From Fragilaria radians (Eukaryota > Bacillariophyta > Fragilariophyceae > Fragilariales > Fragilariaceae), in contig CAAAJI010000002.1 of NCBI GenBank assembly GCA_900642245.1, positions 958,955 through 975,522 on the forward strand: a stretch of 16,568 nucleotides of DNA, read 5' to 3'. A program made the translations under genes and the position numbers. The notes beneath the pieces are model-generated. The model did no database searches and was not told where the DNA came from. It saw only the letters and a list, made by a program, of their open reading frames with translations. Position 1 is the first letter of the stretch; each line of letters begins with the position of its first letter. Below, one piece after another: positions 9,401 to 16,568 of the stretch.

Positions 9401-10977
9401 GCGCTCCATGATCCGGAAAGAAGAACCAGATCTGGATGAATGCTTGGGTATAAACCGTCTTTTGCCACAACCATCATTTTCATTTGGCTTACAAAATCTT
9501 CGCTTGGAAGAGAAATTATTACTTCAGTTTTTCCTTTGCATCGATGAATAACACATTCTTCCGGAGAGAAAATAGCCTGCAAAGCCTCTAGTTCGTCATC
9601 CAGAATACTTAAGTTTCGCTTTGTATCAGATTGATCTTCATGCAATCTGAGTTTTGCAGCCGACTTCAAACACAGAGCTTTCCACAATGACATTTCGGTT
9701 GTATCATCAGCAGATAAACGTGATAATCCTAAGGCATCTTGAATTGTAATTCCATATGTAGTTGCGACGTGTTGAGCTTGGGATGAGGAGGCTTCACTAT
9801 TGCTTTTCATCTTTTGACTAACGATGACATCCAAAGTCCGACCCCGCGGATCAAATCCCTCAGGGAGCTGATCTTCATCCAAATGTATACAGAGCCATTG
9901 CAAACATTCTTCGTGAATCATGTCCCAGTTACGTTCTGCAATCTCTACGACATCTATTGTTTGAAAATTCGAGAGAGCAGTCTTAGCTTGTGCTTTGGAA
10001 AAACCCTCCGAATGTAAGCGTGAAATGATGTAAGACTTCCAGTCTTCTATTTCCATTTCGGTTTCTTCCGAATCGTCGGCATGAGAGTATTCTTCCCATT
10101 CGATGGGTTCACCCCGTAACAAGGTTTCTATTTGCTTCCTTAATCTTGCAGACAAAAATACTTGATGATTACGATTAGCCATTCGAATAGCTTCATGCCT
10201 TTGGATACGAGAATTCCTTTCTTGTCGTATCTTTTCTTTTCTTTTTCTTTCATCAGCAGCAGAAATAAATGCATTTCCCAACTTTAAATTCAGTGAGGCT
10301 TTGGCTCCATTGGGAAAATTATTTGTCACTGGCCCAGGAGAAGCATCGTTGATTTTAGGATTCAATTTATCGTTAGTCTGAGATATATTTTGACTTAGTA
10401 TGTTGCTTTTAAATTTTGATTCCTTATGAGCTTTGACAGCGTGAAGCCAAGTTGTCTTATAGGGTTCAGGCAGCTTTCTTTCATTTGGAATATTCGGCGT
10501 AAGATGTAACAAAGCTAGCAGTGCAGCATCCTCTCGAGCCTGCTCCTCATTATTGCATGATTCTGCTGGAACAAAGATTAAATCGTGATCAGTTCCTCGT
10601 TTTGATACCTTGGTGTCTTGTATAATAACCCTGTATTTGAATTCTCCGATTTTCTTATATATTGGTAACGGACGACTATCTTTTTTGGTAAACTCATCCA
10701 AAAGAGCAGATGGCAACTTTTGCCACTGCGCCACAGTTGTCTTACCGACTTTTGTTGTAAGAGCTGGTGCACCAATGGTGGAAACCTGTCCCGACCCGCC
10801 CTTTTGCTTATGGCCTTTTCCACCCCATTGCTGCGTTACAGGGTCCCATCGGTGACCTTTGGAGGGACGTTCGGGCCTATTTCCACAACTGCATTTGAAG
10901 GGATCTTCACAAACACATTTGGGACCCTGTTTCGCTGTCTTCTCTGTTGGCTTCCCTCCTCCCTTAATTTTCCCCAT
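6457..10977 (-). CDS. DEAH/RHA-family RNA helicase, DHX29/DHX57 class, two exons
   Basis: Exon 1 is 10977-8968 and exon 2 is 8904-6457. Joined they encode about 1485 residues, close to the size of human DHX29/DHX57 and plant DExH7. Domains in order are: a Cys cluster (C21, C23, C29, C31) with a Gly/Lys/Trp-rich tail; a dsRBD-like region (about 85-182) ending LPEPYKTTW; a charged coil (241-265); a UBA-like helical region (about 314-366) leading into LPEGFDPRG; an RWD domain (about 455-570); then the helicase core. Core motifs are GDTGCGKTTQ (664-673), PRRLAA (693-698), DEVH (762-765), SAT (794-796), TNIAETSIT (near 999) and QRCGRAGR (1046-1053). HA2 and OB-fold regions follow. A Lys-rich then acidic insert separates motifs III and IV. 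All catalytic motifs are intact, so it should be an active NTP-dependent RNA helicase. DHX29 members act on the 40S subunit during scanning of structured 5' UTRs; whether this protein does so is inference. The start is the first ATG of the frame. Confidence 0.93.
8905..8967 (-). other. 63-nt GT-AG intron in the helicase gene
   Basis: On the minus strand the donor is AAAG|GTACGG and the acceptor is CACCTAG|ACAACA. Removal joins GDTGCGK to TTQIPQY, restoring an unbroken Walker A region, which is strong proof of the boundaries. A doubled TCTAAT motif followed by a pyrimidine-rich run upstream of the acceptor gives plausible branch sites. The length is a multiple of three and the only in-frame stop is the TAG formed by the acceptor itself. 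Confidence 0.93.
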
Positions 10978-12583
10978 GACTTGAAAAATGCTAAAGCAAA
11001 AAATACCACCAATTACTAACCCTAGTAGTCCACACAGTTCATTGTAAAATCAGCGGCACTTTGCGTTGTGAAGTCTCTCAAATTGTGATTCAGACTTGAG
11101 ATTCCAAAATATTAGCATTGCATTTAAGATTTCATAGGAAATCCATCTTTTAATTCAGTCATACTCAACAACTGTCCGCCGGAAGTATCATTCATAATGC
11201 TCTCTGTACCTACATAAGGAACTTGTCAAATGAATGTTAAGCTTTAAAGAACCCAACTAGATAAATAGGTTTACCACCTAATAATATCTGCGGAGTATCC
11301 GATTTTCAATTATGTTCTTTATCTGTACTCAGCAGACTTAATACCCAGCTTTCGTAGAATTTTATGTCAAAGAATGAATTATGCCGACTTGACTACTACT
11401 TTATTATAGAATGAATCAAGTCATGTCCAAACTTTGCCTGCTGAGTACGGTGCCGGTAGATGTTTTGAATCCAATACTGCTCTATGCTGAAAGGCCGCAA
11501 TGGGGGTATTTGCTTCTAAATTACACTTTTTCCAAAATCATATCATTTAATCAAAGTTGGAGTGTAACAAGATTCAAGTAATTTGAGTCATTGTGTCTCT
11601 TTGCAAACTTGTTTTATTTATATTGGAAAGTATTGCACATCAATTTCATTTAAAGCGATAACTATCACAAAGTTTCGCTGGTGAAATGCAATTAAATATT
11701 ATTGCCCGTGATAAGATGTGTAAATAGAAAAATGTAAAGCATGTTTTACTATTGAAATCTATTACCATTCCAAATTTTGTGGGAAAAGAGAGACTTAGTA
11801 GCTGCATATGAATATCCTTATTCACTCGTAAAAGCTGTACTTGTTTTAAGGGTGCATCTAATGCTAAAATACATTTACAAGGCTAAACATACATTTATTA
11901 TTAGAAGATAGCGTGGATTTTGATTATTGGTATAACAACGTTACATGGAAAGAACGTATACTTCTCTATCTGGGTTGTATCTCGGTCACAACAAAGCCGT
12001 GCTGAAAACCTCACTTTCAGAAAAACGTTCACTTAATCCAGACCTAAAGATACAGAAAATCAAGCATATGTTTTTCATGTTCTTCGCTTATCAGATGTAT
12101 TAAGTTTAGGAATTAGAGGAGATAGTTTTATCCGATTTGCATAGTAGAAGAACACCAAATGTGTTACATTGAATTACAGATTATATGCAAGAGCAAAAGC
12201 AATAGCAAGAGAATTTATTTAGAAAATAACGTACTCCTAGAGAAAAGTTTCAGTTATCAAAAATATACACCTGCTTTTCAGATTCACATTGGCAAGACCT
12301 AAGGTTAGTGCATCAATCCAAAAACATGACAATAGATGAAATGCATAGATCTATTCTAGTCATTAAAATCTCAGAGAAAGGAAGACAAGTGGCATTAGTG
12401 ATCAAAGGATAAACGTATCCCACTGTATGCCAAGATTAAGCAAGATAACAACCAAAACACACCTGTCATCCAACTGACAAAGATGATAGATATCAAGTAC
12501 ATTAACAAATTTGTCTACCTGTTAGAAGGTGCAACTGGAGAATATATCACTCAATTGTTCTAGTTAGAAAAGTCCCCCTATGC
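10978..12583. other. AT-rich spacer between the two minus-strand genes
   Basis: About 1.6 kb separate the stop of the NDC1-like gene from the helicase ATG, so this must hold the 3' UTR of the former and the promoter and 5' UTR of the latter. I see no ORF with gene-like length and no tRNA-like sequence. There is one nested inverted repeat (11325-11448). A 53-codon plus-strand open stretch at 12402-12563 has no ATG lead and is within chance expectation. Confidence 0.5.
11325..11448. repeat. Nested inverted repeat with 11-bp outer and 7-bp inner arms
   Basis: GTACTCAGCAG at 11325-11335 is the exact reverse complement of CTGCTGAGTAC at 11438-11448. Inside this, GACTTGA and TCAAGTC form a second, closer inverted pair in the same span. 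The structure lies about 350-470 bases upstream of the helicase ATG. It could be a foldback element remnant or a structured upstream region; the arms are short enough that chance cannot be excluded. Confidence 0.4.
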
Positions 12584-14672
12584 TTAATAGTATCTCAACT
12601 CAAAAGTCGGCTTGGTGGACACTGACAAGCGTTCATCATTATCTTTCAGTAAGAGCGGTGAGGATGACACCCCTGAGTAGATCCTTACCAACATATTTTC
12701 CAACCATTTACGGCATTCTTTGACTGGAATGATGAGCTCAACGCTGGATGCTTCTAATTTTTGAAGAGTCTTAATTAGATAGTCAGCACAATTGTCACAT
12801 ACATTTAGAACTTGCAATAGTGAGGAAGATAATTCAGTGCTGACCGGACTCTCAGCAAAAACTTGAATGCCAGATCGAAGTTGGAATGCAGACAGCAAGA
12901 CCACTGGTACAAAGATCGAAAGTTCTGTACTTCTCCAATCAATAGATACAGGGCTTGATGATGTGATAGAATTTACCACGCATCTTGTTGCTGCAATGAT
13001 GGCATACTCAGAACAAGCCAATGCACCTGGAGGTAAAGTCCAAAAATCCAACCTCCAATTGGGAGACTTTGGTTGCATTTTTTTGCACCCAATTTTTTGT
13101 AATGTTAGGCCGAGTCCTGCGGTGTAGGCACACAAAGCACGAACTAAAGGTGAAAGCAACGACCTCTCTTTGCTGAAGGAGTTATTGTCTTGGAGCAAAT
13201 TGACCATTTGATGATGACTTTCTGATGCCCATGAAGTACCAGTAGTGATATTACCTTTTCCACCGAGGGATTCTAAAATTAGAAGTCGAAGAAGATCATC
13301 TTCTAAACCATAGTCTTCAGATTTCCTTGTCATTACTACTGCCAACTTCTCCGAATCATCTTCATGGCGCCTTATTTCCTCTTCTTCACAAATATTTGTC
13401 GACGCGTTGCATAATGGTTTTATGACAGAACGGCAGGTTTCTTCATCTTCAAATAGCAAAGAACTGATGATTACCTCCAAGATAAGTGAAGGATTATTTT
13501 CGGGCGTTACCTCAAGTATCAGCTTACGAAGGTTGAAGCCAGAGGAACACAAAAAATGTCGAGCCATAAGATCGAGGGCAGATAGGTATAAAGACATCAA
13601 AGAAGTAATGGTGATGGTAAAAATAGTTGTGTCCCAGCTGACATTCAAAATTTCGTGGCCGTGAAAAATATGCATCGAAATTGGAGCTATAGATACGCAT
13701 AATATACTTGTGGATGCATAAGATTCAAGATGAGCACGAGTCATCAAACTTCGGAAATCGCCTCGATGGTATCGAAGGGGGTTAAGTTCATGTGATTTCC
13801 CGTCACAGCAGGTCATTAGTAGATGCATCAAGACAACTAGTATTGAAGAATTTAGGAAGGCCTGTGCTCGTGGCGTCAAAGTACTATCGAAATAGGTTAC
13901 CTTCGCCAAAAGAAATGCCAGAACAAGTGATACGATAATAAGGATAGCGGAAGATACGATTGTTGGTGACTGATAGCGACGGCCTCGGGATATTTGTAGA
14001 GGAGAGTCAAGTAAAACACCTGGAGTGTCACTCGGGGCAACTACTAATCCAAGGAAGGCATCGAAGGATGTGCAGTTTCGAAGAAAGCTCTTTACTGCCG
14101 CAATAACGGGGCTTGATACGACTGGAAAGGCAGAACAACGAACTTGTTTTCCAATTTGTTAATATATTCATCAAGTGGGAAAACTCAAACAGGGTTTACT
14201 TACTGACAGCGAATGGTCCCATATATCGAATAACCACAATGATTCCCAAGAAAAGCATCCCGATTCCTATTTTAATGGCACCAGAATACGGCAACGAAGG
14301 TGAATATTTCAAAAAATGCAGAGTGCCCATGGAATTAAACAAAGGAATCACAATGAAATGCAAAAGTGCTTGGATGCATGCAAAAGACAACATTGGAAGT
14401 ACTACAGAGCATTTTTCATATGCTTCATCACGATGCTTCTGACTAGGCGCATGATGAGCGATGATGCCACGACCCACTAGGGTCAATGCCACCATTCCGC
14501 CTATCGAGATGAATCCATATCCAAAGGTTAGAACGTTGAAAACACCTAAGATCATTCCCGCTACAAAGGGAGAAGTCATTATGAGAATGGGGAAAAGCCC
14601 AACAACAACTAGTAAAGTCCGAAGCAACATGATCGTCGATATAATTGCGTTGAGTGATGGAGACTTTAACAT
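12584..14672 (-). CDS. NDC1-like transmembrane nucleoporin, two exons
   Basis: Exon 1 is 14672-14204 and exon 2 is 14121-12584, with codon 157 (Ile) split by the intron; the product is 668 residues. The N-terminal half is strongly hydrophobic, with likely membrane segments near residues 12-33, 36-70, 88-112, 133-155, 213-230 and 244-260. Residues about 321-338 are also hydrophobic. The C-terminal half is soluble and helical, with an acidic loop (around 400-415) and the block LPPGALACSEYAIIAATRC (518-537). About six N-terminal membrane passes, a soluble C-terminal domain and a total near 670 residues match NDC1 (about 655 in yeast and 674 in human), which anchors nuclear pore complexes in the pore membrane. 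The assignment rests on architecture and general resemblance, not diagnostic motifs; another multi-pass membrane protein is possible. The frame stays open upstream to 14825 without an ATG, so an upstream exon may exist. Confidence 0.6.
14122..14203 (-). other. 82-nt GT-AG intron in the NDC1-like gene
   Basis: On the minus strand the donor is GCTGTCA|GTAAGTAAA, a near-consensus site. The acceptor is TTCTGCCTTTCCAG|TCGTATC with a clear pyrimidine tract. A TATTAAC motif upstream is a possible branch site. The intron falls in phase 1, and splicing joins exon 1 to a frame open from just inside the intron (14158) to 12584. Retention would hit the TAA inside the donor sequence at once, and the length is not a multiple of three. 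Confidence 0.85.
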
Positions 14673-16568
14673 TTTTGCAACATTAACTTTATTGTCAGAG
14701 TTCGATCGAATATCTAAGTGTGGTTTTAGGTTGATGGCAACAAACAGTGAAAAGTGCAGTAAGACACGGTGCAGTATGTATACTAGTAAGAAATAGTTGG
14801 TGCTGAATTTGATCGAGGAGCATAATCAATTTGTGAAGGATTCCTCCATCATTATTTCCCCTAACTTAATTTCTTTATGGATCAGTATCTTTTGATGGGC
14901 CTTGAGGCGCTAGCCTCACCAGAATCCAACATACTTGCAAACTGACGGATTCAGTAAACTTGGCTATCAATATTTGATAACTAATCTATTCACTCAAAAA
15001 GCAATACAATCATAGTCCTTAGGCCGTGCGATTTATGATCCGATTCGCCAATTATGGTAATGGATTCTACTTTTAATTTTACTGCGGAAGTTATAGTCGT
15101 AAAACAAACAAAATTAATTGGTATTTGTGTAATCCTGATAAATAATGTTACACTTGTTTTTGTTGAATGTCATACATGCTTTCCACTTAAAATATAAGAA
15201 TGAATACCGAAATTGAAATTAACTAGCGATGGAAGAATTGACATTGCTGACTGTAACAGTTAGAGAATAAACGAACTCAATGCTTGGCAAAAAGATGATC
15301 ATGCCAAATGAGAGACAGATCAAACTTTCATAGCAAGTACACATTTCCCATGAAAATTGTACGCAGAGAAAACATGAGGTTGCACTTCTCCATGATGCGA
15401 AGTTGAATACTGGAACGTGCCTTAAGGTAATGAATGAAGCAACAAAAACGACTTTATTATCAGTGATAGATAACTCTTTTACATAAGGTGAGATTACTAC
15501 GTGGTCAAGTGATATGTTTCAAACTGTAAAGATGAAGCTTTTATACTTTTGTTTATTAATCTACCTTAATAGTGTCTGAGCCTACAACCGAGTTTCAACA
15601 CTAAAGAAGCAAACCTAAACCTGATTTCTACATATAATAAGTCCATAACCATGCAGTCTATAAGTCATAATGCAATCGAAGAAACATTCTGGGCGCTGGA
15701 CTTGTTTTAACGCAAGATCAGTTGTCTTATGGATACGAAAAAAGCACCATGAATTTCAAAATAAGTACTATCCCTTGAACGTACTGAAGAAATAATCCCT
15801 TTAGAATGGATTCAGTAGTCAGTGATGTTGCTAATGGATGCAAGTTTATGTTGGTGGTCTTTGACAAAGCAAATCACCATAACCAATCAAGCAATGATTT
15901 GTTATAAAGCCCTGTCATGATGAAAGAATGCATCGCGCTCTTGTAAGCATTAAGAGATAATATCTGTGAGAAGAAATTGCGATCGATTCTCGACCCTTAT
16001 TGATTATAATTGCATGCATGTACGCTTGCTTGATTAATAACAGTTGTGATATTCTCTAAAACATTATTTTGAAAGAAGTCTTGTCACTGACAAAACCTCA
16101 AAGAGCAGAAACAAATATAGCATAACCTTGAATAAGATACCTCACAACAATGAAGTGTGAAATACATCGCTAATAGGTAAACCTGATGTTCTTGGAAAGA
16201 TTTATGACTGTTATGATGTCCTTGTAACATGACAGAATGTTCCCCTTAATGCAAAGACTAGTACTTTCAATAAAGGATTTTGTATTCGTCTTATACTACC
16301 TTACTCCAAATGAGATTTGAGAGGTGAGTGGCAAACTTCATTTCTAGGTACTTTATTTCAAACATGTTATATTTTGCAGTAAGGCAAAAAGTCATACAAA
16401 CTGGTTGAAATAAATGGATAAATAATCAAAGGCAATGACAGGTCTTTTGTGATAGTGCTCAGTGAACTGAATAGACAGAGTCTGCTCTACGGTGAGATAT
16501 AGAAAGTAGACACAGATAAAATATAGACTAATTTATTGTTTTTTCTGTTAGTCTTGTGTAATCTTGAG
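14673..16568. other. AT-rich flank upstream of the NDC1-like gene, no supported gene
   Basis: The first part (14673-14825) continues the NDC1-like minus-strand frame without a stop and includes a hydrophobic stretch (LLHFSLFVAINL), so it may be 5' UTR or part of an unrecognised upstream exon. Beyond 14826 I see only short open frames, AT-rich sequence and no repeat array, tRNA-like sequence or mobile-element motif. The promoter of the NDC1-like gene should lie here, but no distinctive element is visible. Confidence 0.5.

Noticed and set aside
8905..10977. A stand-alone 690-residue protein with RWD domain ending after the P-loop
   Set aside because: The last 20 residues are translated intron. 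Splicing at 8967/8905 restores GDTGCGKTTQIPQY and joins it to the helicase core, so this is exon 1 of one gene.
12402..12563. A plus-strand open run that reads like protein next to the NDC1-like stop
   Set aside because: It is 53 codons with no ATG after the preceding stop; runs of this length are expected by chance in AT-rich sequence read in six frames.
12584..13909. An independent 441-residue protein starting at 13909
   Set aside because: The first codon is TTG, and the frame is open further upstream through a membrane segment to a good splice acceptor at 14122, so it belongs to exon 2 of the NDC1-like gene.
14196..14672. A complete 158-residue membrane protein
   Set aside because: Its C-terminal stop lies inside a near-consensus donor (GTAAGTAA), and splicing continues the frame.
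14113..14796. Plus-strand ORFs opposite the NDC1-like gene
   Set aside because: They lie antisense to exon 1 or across the intron boundary, show no domain, and are best explained as shadows of the real gene.
1..16568. CRISPR arrays, prophage, insertion sequences, long terminal repeats, tRNA or rRNA genes
   Set aside because: No regularly spaced short repeats, transposase or integrase motifs, paired long terminal repeats or convincing tRNA A/B boxes were seen. The genes and introns are eukaryotic, and a by-eye scan could still miss a diverged element.

Overview
The window looks like nuclear DNA from a stramenopile, most likely a diatom. It is AT-rich, has sparse genes, and has short GT-AG introns that interrupt otherwise long exons. 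There are no bacterial operon features. The proteins are eukaryotic: a DHX29/DHX57-class RNA helicase, an NDC1-like transmembrane nucleoporin, and a small Ser-rich protein whose C-terminal block I associate with diatom proteins. The diatom assignment is an inference from protein style, not from a database search.

Layout. Positions 1-5564 hold no gene I can support. They contain two diverged tandem repeats (1780-1953 and 3304-3537), a small GC-richer patch with three ACGT cores (4074-4134), and fragments that read like decayed coding sequence, mainly 4498-5515 on the + strand. A plus-strand gene at 5565-6248 encodes a protein of about 200-227 residues with a conserved-looking C-terminal block and an RVxF-like protein phosphatase 1 docking motif. 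It converges on a large minus-strand gene (10977 to 6457) whose stop lies only 208 bases away. That gene has two exons split by a 63-nt intron exactly after the Walker A lysine. Spliced, it encodes about 1485 residues with an N-terminal Cys cluster, a dsRBD-like region, UBA-like and RWD domains, and a full DEAH/RHA helicase core.

Positions 10978-12583 are about 1.6 kb of AT-rich spacer carrying a nested inverted repeat. A second minus-strand gene (14672 to 12584) has two exons joined over an 82-nt intron. It encodes about 668 residues with an N-terminal multi-pass membrane half and a soluble C-terminal half, and is best explained as NDC1-like. Positions 14673-16568 hold no supported gene, although the NDC1-like frame stays open to 14825.

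The three genes do not form an obvious pathway: one is translation or RNA remodelling, one is the nuclear pore membrane ring, and one is a possible phosphatase regulator. The most interesting points are the candidate PP1-docking module in the small protein, the N-terminal Cys cluster of the helicase, and the splice sites that themselves supply in-frame stop codons if either intron is retained.
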